This document shows, one piece after another, positions 16,751-24,928 of a stretch of 42,095 nt of DNA (position 1 is the stretch's first letter; every line of letters starts with the position of its first letter). The stretch spans positions 1 through 42,095 of the forward strand of contig JABGQU010000008.1 of the NCBI GenBank assembly GCA_018648605.1, written 5' to 3'. Under the pieces are notes generated by a model. That model saw only the letters and a list, made by a program, of their open reading frames with translations. It ran no database searches and had not been told where the DNA came from. This stretch comes from Anaerolineae bacterium. Lineage in GTDB: Bacteria; Chloroflexota; Anaerolineae; Anaerolineales; Villigracilaceae. A program made the position numbers and the translations under genes.

Positions 16751-16876
16751 TAGTTCCTGAGCGGAGGGCTGAGTAGCCGAAAGGCGTATCGAAGCCCGCA
16801 GTCGAAGGACGGTATCTAATGAATCCGCTCTTCGACTTCGTGTTTTGCTCCGCAAAACCCTCCGCTCAGAGACTGG
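16751..16876. repeat. Family A inverted-repeat element, copy 3 (opposite orientation)
   Basis: The left end TAGTTCCTGAGCGGA and right end TCCGCTCAGAGACTG enclose the inner arms GTCGAAGGACGG and CCGCTCTTCGAC. The orientation equals copies 2 and 5. It also holds a small TTTTGC...GCAAAA hairpin. It ends 7 bp before the next start codon. Confidence 0.85.
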
Positions 16877-16883
16877 ATTCGTT

Positions 16884-17636
16884 ATGCTAACTCACACTCA
16901 ACTCGTAGACAACTTCCGCGCCATCGGCGTGGATTCTGGCGACACTTTGCTCGTCCACTCCTCCTATAAATCTTTCGGCGGTGTGGACGGTGGTCCGCAG
17001 ACCGTCATCGATGCGCTGCTCGACGTTTTGGGCGCAGACGGCACGCTCGTCATGCCGACCTTCAACTTCGACTTCTGTAAAGGCGCTGATTGGGATGTGC
17101 GAGAAACCCCCTCCCAAATGGGATTTATGACCAATCTCGTCCGACAAGATGCTCGTGCGACACGCGTTTTTCACCCAATCTACTCTTTTGCTGTGATCGG
17201 CAAACACGCCCAAGCCTTTGGCGCATTGCGTGATAAAAGCAGCTACGGCGCAAACTCCGCTTTTGCCAAATTGCGTGAGTTGGATGGCAAGATCATGGTC
17301 GTTGGGCTTTCCTATAACGACAGCATGACCTTCTTCCACCACGTCGAAGAGATGGAAGGCGTAGATTATCGTTATCTCAAAGATTTCACGGGCAATATCA
17401 CTGATTGGGAGGGCAACACCTCCGTAGATACCTACCAGATGCTCGTCCGCGATCTCGACATGGGCGTGCAGACGATGGTCGACCCGATGGGATACCGCCT
17501 TGAAGAAGAAGGGATCATCAAATCTCGCATGATCGGTGAAGCGGATGTCAAACTAATGAAAGCGAATGAAGTCTATGATTTCACTGTTATAGAAATGAAG
17601 CGAGCCCCGTTTTTGCTTTACCAAATTGAGGAATAA
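16884..17636 (+). CDS. AAC(3)-family N-acetyltransferase (Antibiotic_NAT fold)
   Basis: The 250-residue protein has LLVHSSYKSFGGVDGGPQTV near the N-terminus, LVMPTFNFDF, and HPIYSFAVIGKHAQAF with HHVEEMEGVDYR later. These are the typical conserved blocks of aminoglycoside 3-N-acetyltransferase-like proteins. These enzymes acetylate an amino group using acetyl-CoA. In a polysaccharide locus the likely substrate is an amino sugar rather than a drug; this is inference. The ATG at 16884 is chosen because an upstream TTG (16845) lies in a family A element. The DUF4910 gene follows after a large hairpin. No Shine-Dalgarno is visible. Confidence 0.82.
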   Translation: MLTHTQLVDNFRAIGVDSGDTLLVHSSYKSFGGVDGGPQTVIDALLDVLGADGTLVMPTFNFDFCKGADWDVRETPSQMGFMTNLVRQDARATRVFHPIYSFAVIGKHAQAFGALRDKSSYGANSAFAKLRELDGKIMVVGLSYNDSMTFFHHVEEMEGVDYRYLKDFTGNITDWEGNTSVDTYQMLVRDLDMGVQTMVDPMGYRLEEEGIIKSRMIGEADVKLMKANEVYDFTVIEMKRAPFLLYQIEE

Positions 17637-17642
17637 TGGAAC

Positions 17643-17701
17643 GCGGATTTGCGCGGATTTTTAAAAAACAAAAAAAGCTTTTAAAATCCGCGCAAATCCG
17701 C
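17643..17701. repeat. Family G: 19-bp perfect hairpin between acetyltransferase and DUF4910 genes
   Basis: GCGGATTTGCGCGGATTTT (17643-17661) is exactly complementary to 17683-17701, with an A/T-rich loop. More GCGG/CCGC blocks extend on both sides to about 17735. It could act as an attenuator or RNA-stability element within the transcript. There is no T-run after the stem, so it is not a standard terminator. Confidence 0.8.
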
Positions 17702-17738
17702 CTAATCCGCGCCATCCGCGTCCCATTCCTTAAAGCCT

Positions 17739-19064
17739 ATGAAACCCTACCCCTCCCTCAAATCCATCATTGCCGAGCTGCTGCCGCTCCACCGCACCAT
17801 CGTCTCCGACGACATGGACAAAACCCTCGCGATCATCGGCGGCTATCTCCCCGACCAAGCCAACTACGCGCTACAAACCTATTCGCCCGGCACCAAAATC
17901 TGGACCTGGGTCGTCCCGGAGCGCTACATCGTCCACGCCGCCTATCTCGAAACGGAATCAGGCCAAAAGGTGGTCGACTTCGCCGACAATCCCCTCCACA
18001 TCATCTCCTACTCCCTGCCCATCGACAAGATTTTGACTTGGGACGAACTCGAACCCCATCTGCGCTACAACGAAAAATTCCCCGATGCCATTCCGTGGGA
18101 GTTCAAATATTACGAACGGGATTGGGGATTCTGTCTGCCGAAAAATCAATTCGACAAGCTGGATCGGACGGCCCGCTACCACGCTGTGATCGACGTCGAA
18201 TTCGCTCGTGACCCTGAGCTGGGTCTGAAAATTGGACACGGGGTGCTGCATCCCGCAGGTGGTGCCGCCAACGGCGCTGGCGAGATCATCGTCCAAGCCC
18301 ATAGCTGCCACCCCATGCAAGCCAACGACGACCTGGCAGGCGTGGTCAGCACCATCGAACTCGCCCGCAGGCTGGCAGAAAAACCGTTGCCCGAAGGCTC
18401 GATGAGCGTCCGCTTCTGGTTCGGACCCGAAACCATCGGCACCATCGCCTACCTTGCCCACAACGAAGACCTGATCCCCAATTTACAGGCTGGCATCTTC
18501 ATGGAAATGACGGGCAACAAAAATAAGCTGGCGTGGCATCACTCCCGCCAACACGATCACCTGCTCGACCGCATTACGCAATACGTTCTGCGTGATAAAG
18601 ACGTCGACGAACGGGATTTCGCCGCTGCTCCTGCCAACGACGAGCGCGTCATCAACGGACCTGGCGTGAACGTGCCCTGCATCTCGCTCAACCGCTTCCC
18701 CTACGAGGAATACCACACCACCGAAGACAACCTGAACATCATGGACGAAGCCATGCTGCAAGGCGCCGCCGACGTCGCCGAAGAGATCATCCGCATCTTC
18801 GCCAGCAACTACATCCCCAAACGGACATTTCGGGGTCCCGTCTTCCTTTCGGGGCACGGACTCTGGGTCGACTGGCGCGAAAATTGGAACCTGAACCGCG
18901 CCATCGAAAAAATCATGATGCGCTTCGAAGGCGAACACTCAATTTTCGACATCGCCGAACAAACCGGTCTCGACTATTGGGAGACGTATGAGTATGTTGA
19001 GAAGTTTCGAGCGAAGGGCTTTGTTGAGAGATTGCCGATTCCCTCGGAAGCGCACACATCCTAG
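17739..19064 (+). CDS. DUF4910 aminopeptidase-like protein with C-terminal winged-helix-like domain
   Basis: The 441-residue protein has the M28-like zinc-site layout of the DUF4910/DUF2172 family: HSCHP (H188, H191), NDD (196-198), FGPETIG (E231) and EEYHTTEDN (H326). Residues 60-130 form the inserted domain typical of this family. The last 70 residues look like a small winged helix (HSIFDIAEQTGLDYWETYEYVEKF written in parts: HSIFDIAEQTGL, then DYWETYEYVEKF). The metal ligands look intact, so hydrolase activity is plausible, perhaps deacylation of an amide on an amino sugar. This is unproven. It follows the AAC(3)-like gene, giving a possible acetylate/deacylate pair. GC is higher than in many neighbours. 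Confidence 0.78.
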   Translation: MKPYPSLKSIIAELLPLHRTIVSDDMDKTLAIIGGYLPDQANYALQTYSPGTKIWTWVVPERYIVHAAYLETESGQKVVDFADNPLHIISYSLPIDKILTWDELEPHLRYNEKFPDAIPWEFKYYERDWGFCLPKNQFDKLDRTARYHAVIDVEFARDPELGLKIGHGVLHPAGGAANGAGEIIVQAHSCHPMQANDDLAGVVSTIELARRLAEKPLPEGSMSVRFWFGPETIGTIAYLAHNEDLIPNLQAGIFMEMTGNKNKLAWHHSRQHDHLLDRITQYVLRDKDVDERDFAAAPANDERVINGPGVNVPCISLNRFPYEEYHTTEDNLNIMDEAMLQGAADVAEEIIRIFASNYIPKRTFRGPVFLSGHGLWVDWRENWNLNRAIEKIMMRFEGEHSIFDIAEQTGLDYWETYEYVEKFRAKGFVERLPIPSEAHTS

Positions 19065-19080
19065 CTAGGAGGGAAAGAAA

Positions 19081-19653
19081 ATGGACATATTAAAAGATTG
19101 GCTCGCCACATTCTGGAAAATTATCATTAAACCGACTCCTGAGACTTTTATAGAAGAATCAAAAAAAGCTCAAGGCAAACTATCAACGGCTATTGTTTGG
19201 ATTGTTTTTAGTATTCTTCTTGTCTATGCTTTTATTTTCTTTGCGTACGATTATCTTTTCCATCCAGCAACAATTATCTTCGCAATTTTATTTTTCCCTA
19301 TTGTCTTTTTAGTTTTTGTCTTTTTTACCCATTTGTTTTACCAGCGTTTGTTTCGACGCAAAAAAGACTATTATTCCGAATTGCTTTATTTGTCAGTTGG
19401 GATTTTCGTTCCGCTATCAGCAATCAACCTTCTTGTAGGCTTAATCCCCAATATTGGGCTAACGCTTGCCAACATAATTTGGGCTTATCTCTTTGTGTTG
19501 GTTGTCATTGCAGTAAAGGCTGTATCAAAGTTGAACGTTTGGCAGTCAATCGTGACAGTTTTTCTCGGTTTACTTTTTGCTTCGATAGGTTTTCTTTGCA
19601 TTCCAGCTTTTTTACTTAGCATGATGAATGCCGTACCAGGAACTCTTCATTAA
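19081..19653 (+). CDS. Yip1-like five-helix membrane protein
   Basis: The 190-residue protein has a short N-terminal amphipathic region (DWLATFWKIIIKPTPETF), then about five hydrophobic helices from residue 37 to the end. The P-x-x-x-F-x-x pattern near the start followed by paired helices resembles Yip1-domain proteins, whose bacterial roles are mostly unknown. A strong AGGAGG (19068-19073) lies 7 nt before the ATG. It follows the DUF4910 gene by 16 bp. The stop codon TAA is partly shared with a family E repeat. I do not assign a specific function. Confidence 0.65.
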   Translation: MDILKDWLATFWKIIIKPTPETFIEESKKAQGKLSTAIVWIVFSILLVYAFIFFAYDYLFHPATIIFAILFFPIVFLVFVFFTHLFYQRLFRRKKDYYSELLYLSVGIFVPLSAINLLVGLIPNIGLTLANIIWAYLFVLVVIAVKAVSKLNVWQSIVTVFLGLLFASIGFLCIPAFLLSMMNAVPGTLH

Positions 19654-19686
19654 AACTCTGTGCTCTCTGTGTACTCTGTGGTGAAA
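19652..19686. repeat. Family E repeat, inverted orientation
   Basis: ACTCTGTGCTCTCTGTG followed by TACTCTGTGGTGAAAT is the reverse of ACCACAGAG...CACAGAG at 13486. It starts in the TAA stop of the preceding gene and ends 7 bp before the next start. Confidence 0.6.
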
Positions 19687-19693
19687 TAACCCT

Positions 19694-20503
19694 ATGAAAC
19701 CTCGTACCATCGCCATTATCCAAGCCCGCATGTCCTCCACCCGTTTGCCGGGGAAGGTACTCCTCGATATCGCCGGAGAGCCGATGCTTGCCCGTGTCAT
19801 TGAGCGCGCCAAACGGGCCAACCTCGTGGACGATGTTGTGCTCGCCACCACCACCGATCCCAGCGACGACCCTGTCGCGGAGTTCTGTGCCGAGCGGGGC
19901 TACAATTTCACGCGCGGTAGCCTGAACGATGTTTTAGATCGCTACTATCAGGCAGCGCGTCAGTATGAAGCGGATGTGATTGTGCGTTTAACGGCGGATT
20001 GTCCCGTTTTAGATTCAGAAATAGTAGATGAGACAATCAGTAATCAGTATTCGGTAATCAGTGGGCAGTATGAAGAGAAATTTGATTTCGTTGCTAATCG
20101 TCTGCCCCCGCCAATGGGGCGCACCTTCCCCATCGGCTTAGACACCGAAGTCTGTACCTTCTCTGCCCTCGAACGAGCGTGGAAAGAAGCCGACCAAAAG
20201 CACCAACGCGAACACGTCATGCCCTATCTCTACGAGAACACCACACTGAATACTGAAAACCGAACACTGTCCACTGGCACTTCCCCGCGTGGCTTCAGGA
20301 TCGCCCTCGTCAACCACGTCCCCGACTACGGCTCCCTGCGCTGGACGGTGGATACACCCGAAGACCTTGAGTTCATTCGTCAAATCTTCGCTCGCTTTGA
20401 CCACGATGATTTTGGCTGGAAAGATGTTTTGGCTTTGCTAGGGCGCGAGCCAGAGCTAGCCAAGATCAACGCCGATGTGCATCATAAAACTTTGATGGAG
20501 TAA
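19694..20503 (+). CDS. SpsF-type cytidylyltransferase, with family H repeat halves inside the frame
   Basis: The 269-residue protein starts with IIQARMSSTRLPGKVL (8-23), the nucleotide-binding loop of SpsF/Kdo-synthetase-like enzymes. It keeps VIVRLTADCPVLDSEIVDE, RTFPIGLDTEVCTF, REHVMPYLYEN and LRWTVDTPEDLEFI. SpsF proteins are thought to activate a sugar acid with CMP, often beside NeuB-like synthases. Residues about 114-126 (QYSVISGQY) and 184-194 (TLNTENRTLS) are encoded by the two arms of a family H palindrome and look like additions in variable loops. All core motifs are intact, so function may be kept. Neighbouring genes are glycosyltransferases. Confidence 0.82.
   Translation: MKPRTIAIIQARMSSTRLPGKVLLDIAGEPMLARVIERAKRANLVDDVVLATTTDPSDDPVAEFCAERGYNFTRGSLNDVLDRYYQAARQYEADVIVRLTADCPVLDSEIVDETISNQYSVISGQYEEKFDFVANRLPPPMGRTFPIGLDTEVCTFSALERAWKEADQKHQREHVMPYLYENTTLNTENRTLSTGTSPRGFRIALVNHVPDYGSLRWTVDTPEDLEFIRQIFARFDHDDFGWKDVLALLGREPELAKINADVHHKTLME
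20035..20072. repeat. Family H arm 1, inside the SpsF-type coding sequence
   Basis: CAGTAATCAGTATTCGGTAA and the following TCAGTGGGCAGTAT match the left arm of the intergenic family H element at 30266-30372. The arm keeps the reading frame open. Confidence 0.75.
20245..20276. repeat. Family H arm 2, inside the SpsF-type coding sequence
   Basis: ACTGAATACTGAAAACCGAA and the following CACTGTCCACTG are the inverse of arm 1 and match the right arm at 30340-30372. About 170 bp of conserved coding sequence separate the arms. Confidence 0.75.
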
Positions 20504-20510
20504 CCTAACC

Positions 20511-20660
20511 CAGTCTCTGAGCGGAGCATCGAACGGTAGAGAGATGCGTAGTCGAAGAGCGGCGTGACCAGAGAATCCCGTCCTTCGACTGCGCCGATAC
20601 TAGGTTTCAATACGGGCTTCGCCCTACTCAACCACCAGCATCGCCTCCGCTCAGGAACTG
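20511..20660. repeat. Family A inverted-repeat element, copy 4
   Basis: CAGTCTCTGAGCGGA at the left and TCCGCTCAGGAACTG at the right enclose GTCGAAGAGCGG and CCGTCCTTCGAC. This is the longest copy, about 150 bp, and the right end is followed within 20 bp by the next gene. Confidence 0.85.
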
Positions 20661-20678
20661 TACTTGACACTTATACAC

Positions 20679-21602
20679 ATGACACTTTTAACCCTATTTT
20701 CCTCCCCAAAACCCTTTACCGACCCGCATATCAACATCATTCAGCGGAACGCGATTGAATCGTGGACAAAACTGGATGATGTGACCGTCATCCAGCTCGG
20801 CGACGAGGAAGGAGAAGCCGAAGCCGCCCGTGATTTGGGCGTGCTGCACCTCCCGAACGTGATGCTCAATGAGAAGGGGACACCGTTAATCTCCTCCATG
20901 CTGGCACTTGCCCGCGAGCATGGAAATACACCCCTGTTTGGCATCATCAATGCCGATATTCTGGTAATGGATGATATAGTGGAAGCAAGCCGCAGGGTCC
21001 ACGAACGTCTCGACCAATTTGTTTTATTGGGACAACGCTGGGATCTGGACGTCACTCAACCGATGGAATTTGCCGGGGACTGGCAATCCCAATTAAGAGA
21101 AAAAGCACTTCGTGATGGCGAACTTCATCGACCTGCAGGCAGTGATTACTTCATCTTTCCCCGTGATTGTTATGCTGATATCCCGAATTTTGCGATCGGG
21201 CGTGCGGGCTGGGATAATTGGTTCATCTACAAGGCGCGCGCCGAAAAATGGGATGTGGTGGATGCGACGCCCGATGTGATGATCGTGCATCAGAACCACG
21301 ATTATCGGCATTTGGCGGGTGGGCAGATCCACTATTCGGCGCCCGAGACGAAGAAGAATACCGAGATGGCGGGCGGCGTGGTGCAGACGCGTTACACCAT
21401 CCTGGATGCGACCAAGCAACTGCGGGATGGTAAAATCACCCGCCCCCGCGCCACAAGCGGACGCTTTTGGCGCGGCGTGGAGCTTTTCTTACGGAAGATG
21501 CTTTTCTTCCTGCCTGAAAAAAGAGTAGAGATGCTGGTTCGTCCGAAACGCTGGGCGAAGCTATTGAGAAAATGTTTTACGAGAACAGGAACAGGTGCGT
21601 AA
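20679..21602 (+). CDS. GT-A-like glycosyltransferase-related protein
   Basis: The 307-residue protein has LFGIINADILVMDD in its first third, where NAD takes the place of a DxD-type metal site. Later come GSDYFIFPRD, then FAIGRAGWDNWFIYKA and MIVHQNHDYRHLAGG. I know this type as an uncharacterised group often found in polysaccharide loci of phototrophs and Chloroflexota, resembling GT-A transferases. Donor and acceptor are unknown. ATG 20679 is preferred to TTG 20664. The stop overlaps directly into the next gene (TAA then ATG at 21603). Confidence 0.62.
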   Translation: MTLLTLFSSPKPFTDPHINIIQRNAIESWTKLDDVTVIQLGDEEGEAEAARDLGVLHLPNVMLNEKGTPLISSMLALAREHGNTPLFGIINADILVMDDIVEASRRVHERLDQFVLLGQRWDLDVTQPMEFAGDWQSQLREKALRDGELHRPAGSDYFIFPRDCYADIPNFAIGRAGWDNWFIYKARAEKWDVVDATPDVMIVHQNHDYRHLAGGQIHYSAPETKKNTEMAGGVVQTRYTILDATKQLRDGKITRPRATSGRFWRGVELFLRKMLFFLPEKRVEMLVRPKRWAKLLRKCFTRTGTGA

Positions 21603-22589
21603 ATGCCTCGTATCGGAATGAACCCCTCACGCGGTCGTAAGACCGAATATAAACCCGCCAGAGTGACGTTGGCGGTGTTGACCTATTTGCCCGAAGAAAC
21701 GGGCTATTTTCAACATCGTTTTGATGTGACGCGCATGTGCATCGAGAGCCTGATAGCGAATACGCCGCAGCCTTTTGATCTGCTGGTTTTTGATAACGGC
21801 AGCGCACCGCAACTTGTCGAATATTTGAGCCAGATGAATGCCGAAGGCAAGATCGATTATTTGATGCTCTCGCATCGTAATATTGGCAAGATCGGCGCCT
21901 TGCAACAGATTTTTAAAGCCGCGCCAGGGGAAATAATCGCTTATACGGATGATGATGTTTTCTTCCTCCCCGGCTGGCTGGATGAGCATCTAAAGATACT
22001 CGAAACATACCCGGATGTGGGCTTGGTAACCGGTTTCTACATCCGTGCTCATGTGGCGTATGCGATGCAATCGCTGACGAAATTCATCGAAGAATCCGAT
22101 GTGGATGTGACGCGCGATCTGCTTCTCGAAGAAAAATGGATCACTCACTTCAACGATAATATGGGGCGCACCCGCGCCCAATATGACGAGGAAACCGCTG
22201 GCTTGCAAGATATTTCGCTGACCTATCAAGGTGTAGAAACTTTTGCATCAGCCGGGCACCATCAGTTCGTTGCGCCCAAGCAGGTTTTGACGGATGCGCT
22301 TCCTGCTGAGTGGCAAGGCAAGCTGATGGGAAAAATGCGTGAGCTCGAAGAAGATATTGATAAACTTGGCTTTATGCGCCTTTCCACGCGTGAGCCGGTG
22401 ACGCGCCTGTTGGGCAATGTGATCAGCCCCGAAATGGCGACAGAAGCGCGAGAATATGGTTTTGATGTGGATGGCGTGCAAAGCAAGGAAAAATCTGCAT
22501 TGCGTCAAAGCATTTATAAAATGAAACTGATCCAGAAAGTTGCCTGGCGTCTTTATAATTTGGCTTACGATATTATTAACGCGAAGTAG
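21603..22589 (+). CDS. Glycosyltransferase family 2 (GT-A)
   Basis: The 328-residue protein has VTLAVLTYLPEE near the start, LLVFDNGSAPQLVEYL, LSHRNIGKIGALQQIF and IIAYTDDDVFFLPGW. The TDDDV segment is the metal- and nucleotide-binding DxD motif of GT2 enzymes. Such inverting transferases use UDP-, GDP- or CMP-sugars at the cytoplasmic membrane face. The C-terminal third (about 190-328) is specific and unrecognised, with KMKLIQKVAWRLYNLAYDI as a probable amphipathic end. It begins immediately after the previous stop, so both are translated from one transcript. Confidence 0.85.
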   Translation: MPRIGMNPSRGRKTEYKPARVTLAVLTYLPEETGYFQHRFDVTRMCIESLIANTPQPFDLLVFDNGSAPQLVEYLSQMNAEGKIDYLMLSHRNIGKIGALQQIFKAAPGEIIAYTDDDVFFLPGWLDEHLKILETYPDVGLVTGFYIRAHVAYAMQSLTKFIEESDVDVTRDLLLEEKWITHFNDNMGRTRAQYDEETAGLQDISLTYQGVETFASAGHHQFVAPKQVLTDALPAEWQGKLMGKMRELEEDIDKLGFMRLSTREPVTRLLGNVISPEMATEAREYGFDVDGVQSKEKSALRQSIYKMKLIQKVAWRLYNLAYDIINAK

Positions 22590-22626
22590 ATTTTGAAGGT
22601 GTTGGGAAAGAAATAAATCTTTGTAT

Positions 22627-22718
22627 GTCTCTGCGAGCTGCCGATGCTTTTCGGCAGCGTGGCAGCCTCCCGAACTGTTTAGGAGATTGCTTCGGTGGTG
22701 AAACTGCCTCGCAAAGAC
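22627..22718. repeat. Family D inverted repeat, copy 2
   Basis: GTCTCTGCGAG and CTCGCAAAGAC form the ends; the inner stem is GCTGCCGA...TCGGCAGC. Compared with copy 1 the arms carry paired changes, keeping the hairpin. Confidence 0.8.
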
Positions 22719-22748
22719 AGAATGAGAAGAGTTTGAAACCGGAGAACT

Positions 22749-23774
22749 ATGGAAGCTCTACAACGAATAAGATCCGCCGCCCGCATTTTGCTGCGTGGCG
22801 AAGAAAAATCAGGCATCCGCAATGCCATCCCACTGCTGAGTGCTGAGCAGGTCGCCGAGGTGAAGCAATTCTTCCCGATGGAGAAATTCTTCATATACGG
22901 GCACGCCCGTTCAGGGACAACGCTTTTAGCACGGCTCATCCGCCTGCATCCCGAAGTGCATTGCAATTGGCAAGCGCACTTCTTCACTCGCAAGCCGCTG
23001 CTCAAATCTCTCGTGGATAGCGTTGAGATCGAAGCATGGCTTACTCACCGCTCGAACCGCTGGAATGACGGCGCAGACCTGTCCCCGCTGGTAATGCGTG
23101 CCGCCGCCGACTATATCATGGAGAGCGACGCCAAACGCGCGGGTTCGCAGAAAGATATCGTCGGCGATAAAAGCCCCAATAGCCTGAATGATGGCGAATC
23201 CGTACAGATGATGCACGCCATTTACCCCGATGCCTACTTAATTAACATCGTCCGTGACGGACGGGATGTGCTCATCTCGCAGCGTTTTCGTAATTTCGTC
23301 GAAGAGTCGAAATTCCTAACAGCGGAGGATAAGCAGATTATGGCAGCCTTGCGTGCTGACAAAACTCCCTTCACAAATGGCGAACGCTCCATCTTTACCG
23401 AAAAATGGCTACATGCCAACGCTGTGGGCTGGGTCAAAAACCTGACTGAGACCGAGAGCGAAGGACGCCGTTTGCTAGGCGAACGTTATTACGAGTTTCG
23501 CTACGAAAATTTGTTATCGCAACCTTTTGAAGAGATGAAAAAGGTCTGGCAGCATTTTGGCATTGAAATCGCCGACTCGCTTGAATCGCAGATTCAAACA
23601 GAAATGACATCCAACCCGGACCAGACCTGGCAAAAAGAGCGCAACGAGAGCATCGCAGACTTTCTCCCAAAAGGGCAGGCGGGTAACTGGCAGAATATAT
23701 TCACTGCGCGAGATCGTGAGATATTCAATAATGTTGCGGGTGAGATGCTGAAGAAGTGGAAGTACGAAATATAA
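22749..23774 (+). CDS. Sulfotransferase (PAPS-dependent, Sulfotransfer_3-like)
   Basis: The 341-residue protein has the 5'-phosphosulfate loop YGHARSGTTLLARLI (about residues 50-64) and the 3'-phosphate-binding INIVRDGRDVLIS (R169, S177). Between them lies the acceptor region with GDKSPNSLND. These motifs define PAPS-dependent sulfotransferases, which move sulfate to a hydroxyl or amino group. The nearby fused ATP sulfurylase-APS kinase would supply PAPS, so a glycan acceptor is likely. GGAG (22741-22744) lies 4 nt before the ATG. It is not closely alike to the sulfotransferases at 32616 and 36075. Confidence 0.88.
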   Translation: MEALQRIRSAARILLRGEEKSGIRNAIPLLSAEQVAEVKQFFPMEKFFIYGHARSGTTLLARLIRLHPEVHCNWQAHFFTRKPLLKSLVDSVEIEAWLTHRSNRWNDGADLSPLVMRAAADYIMESDAKRAGSQKDIVGDKSPNSLNDGESVQMMHAIYPDAYLINIVRDGRDVLISQRFRNFVEESKFLTAEDKQIMAALRADKTPFTNGERSIFTEKWLHANAVGWVKNLTETESEGRRLLGERYYEFRYENLLSQPFEEMKKVWQHFGIEIADSLESQIQTEMTSNPDQTWQKERNESIADFLPKGQAGNWQNIFTARDREIFNNVAGEMLKKWKYEI

Positions 23775-23775
23775 A

Positions 23776-23873
23776 CAGTTCCTGAGCGGAAGGTGAACGA
23801 TTTGAACCTGTAGTCGAAGGACGGAGTTTGCAAAGCCGCTCTTCGTCTGCGCTACGCTCCGCTCAGAGACTGG
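23776..23873. repeat. Family A inverted-repeat element, copy 5 (opposite orientation)
   Basis: CAGTTCCTGAGCGGA at the left and TCCGCTCAGAGACTG at the right, with inner GTCGAAGGACGG and CCGCTCTTCGTC. It begins one base after the previous gene's stop codon and ends 14 bp before the next start. Confidence 0.85.
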
Positions 23874-23887
23874 GCACAGGAGATAAA

Positions 23888-24880
23888 ATGAAATTTCTAA
23901 TCGCCGGGCTAGGTTCCATCGGACGCCGTCATCTGAATATGTTGCGTGAGTTGGGGCAGGATGACATCGTTCTTTACCGGACACATCAATCTACTTTGGA
24001 TGATGAAGAATTGGCTGGGATTCCCGTCTATACCGATCTGCGAGACGCCCTTGCGCTCAAACCTGATGCCGTTATCGTGGCAAATCCCACGTCCCTGCAC
24101 ATGGATGTCGCTATCCCCGCTGCTGAAGCTGGGTGCCACATCCTGCTCGAAAAACCCATCTCCGACGATCTCGCGCGCGTGGACGAATTTCGCAAAGCCG
24201 CCGAGAAGAGCGGAAGCCGTATCTTGGTCGGGTTTCAGTTTCGTTATCACCCCACACTAAACAAAGCACGCGAACTTATAGAAGATGGTGTACTCGGTAA
24301 GGTTTTGAGCGCCCATTCACATTGGGGTGAGTATTTGCCGAATTGGCATCCCTGGGAAGATTACCGTGAGAGTTATGCCGCGCGCGCTGATCTGGGCGGT
24401 GGCGTGATCGGGACGTTGACGCATCCGATCGACTATATGCGTTATATCTTGGGCGAAGTCGAGGAAACGGCAGCTCTTCAGGGTCATGTTTCACCGCTGG
24501 CGCTTTCAGGTGTAGAAGATGTTGGGGAAATGGGTATCAAGTTCAAATCAGGCGCGATCGGCGCAGTGCATGTCAATTACTTCCAGCGCCCACCCGATCA
24601 TCGTCTTGAAATTGTCGGCACGAAGGGAACTCTCCGCTGGAATAATGCCGATGGGGTGCTGCATCATTACGCCATGCCCGACGAATTTGGGACATGGAAC
24701 GCAACTCCTGCTGCGCCCATCCACACAGAATATTCTTTGCCGGATGGTTTTGAACGTAATCATCTTTTTGTAGCGCAGATGCAGCATTTTTTGAATGTGG
24801 TGCCAGGCAAAGCTGAGCCGATTTGCACGCTCGAAGACGGTATTCGTGCAGTTGAGCTGGTTTTGGCGGCAAAACGATAA
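23888..24880 (+). CDS. Gfo/Idh/MocA-family oxidoreductase (PtmF-like)
   Basis: The 330-residue protein has GLGSIGRRH (7-15) for NAD(P) binding, ILLEKPISDD (EKP 88-90), and GGGVIGTLTHPIDYMRY in the substrate domain. The family oxidises or reduces sugars and sugar acids. Members of this type are known in nonulosonate gene clusters (for example PtmF of Campylobacter), where they modify the sugar or its precursor. Here it lies between sulfotransferases and upstream of the CMP-sugar genes. AGGAG (23878-23882) 5 nt before ATG 23888 fixes the start; a longer frame from 23828 is family A repeat. The exact substrate is unknown. Confidence 0.85.
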   Translation: MKFLIAGLGSIGRRHLNMLRELGQDDIVLYRTHQSTLDDEELAGIPVYTDLRDALALKPDAVIVANPTSLHMDVAIPAAEAGCHILLEKPISDDLARVDEFRKAAEKSGSRILVGFQFRYHPTLNKARELIEDGVLGKVLSAHSHWGEYLPNWHPWEDYRESYAARADLGGGVIGTLTHPIDYMRYILGEVEETAALQGHVSPLALSGVEDVGEMGIKFKSGAIGAVHVNYFQRPPDHRLEIVGTKGTLRWNNADGVLHHYAMPDEFGTWNATPAAPIHTEYSLPDGFERNHLFVAQMQHFLNVVPGKAEPICTLEDGIRAVELVLAAKR

Positions 24881-24922
24881 ATATCGTTCATAAAGCGTAG
24901 GGGAAAACCACAATAAAGCGTG

Positions 24923-24928
24923 TATAAT
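24923..24928 (+). promoter_or_regulatory. Possible -10 box before the second sulfotransferase, with nearby direct repeats
   Basis: TATAAT at 24923-24928 is a perfect -10 match, but no good -35 lies 16-18 bp upstream. The 9-bp sequence ATAAAGCGT occurs at 24890-24898 and again at 24913-24921, just before it. A leader of about 90 nt would precede the start at 25021. Weak support. Confidence 0.3.

Noticed and set aside
16884-17636. Aminoglycoside resistance gene
   Set aside because: Only the family fold supports this; the setting in a sugar locus with a DUF4910 partner makes an amino-sugar substrate more likely.
17636-18211. Plus-strand open frame rich in Arg and Pro
   Set aside because: It is an out-of-frame reading of the family G hairpin and the first part of the DUF4910 gene, whose own frame has clear motifs.
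22749-23774. Deacetylase or kinase reading of the P-loop-like GHARSGTT
   Set aside because: The paired RDGRD-x-x-x-S motif downstream identifies it as a sulfotransferase.
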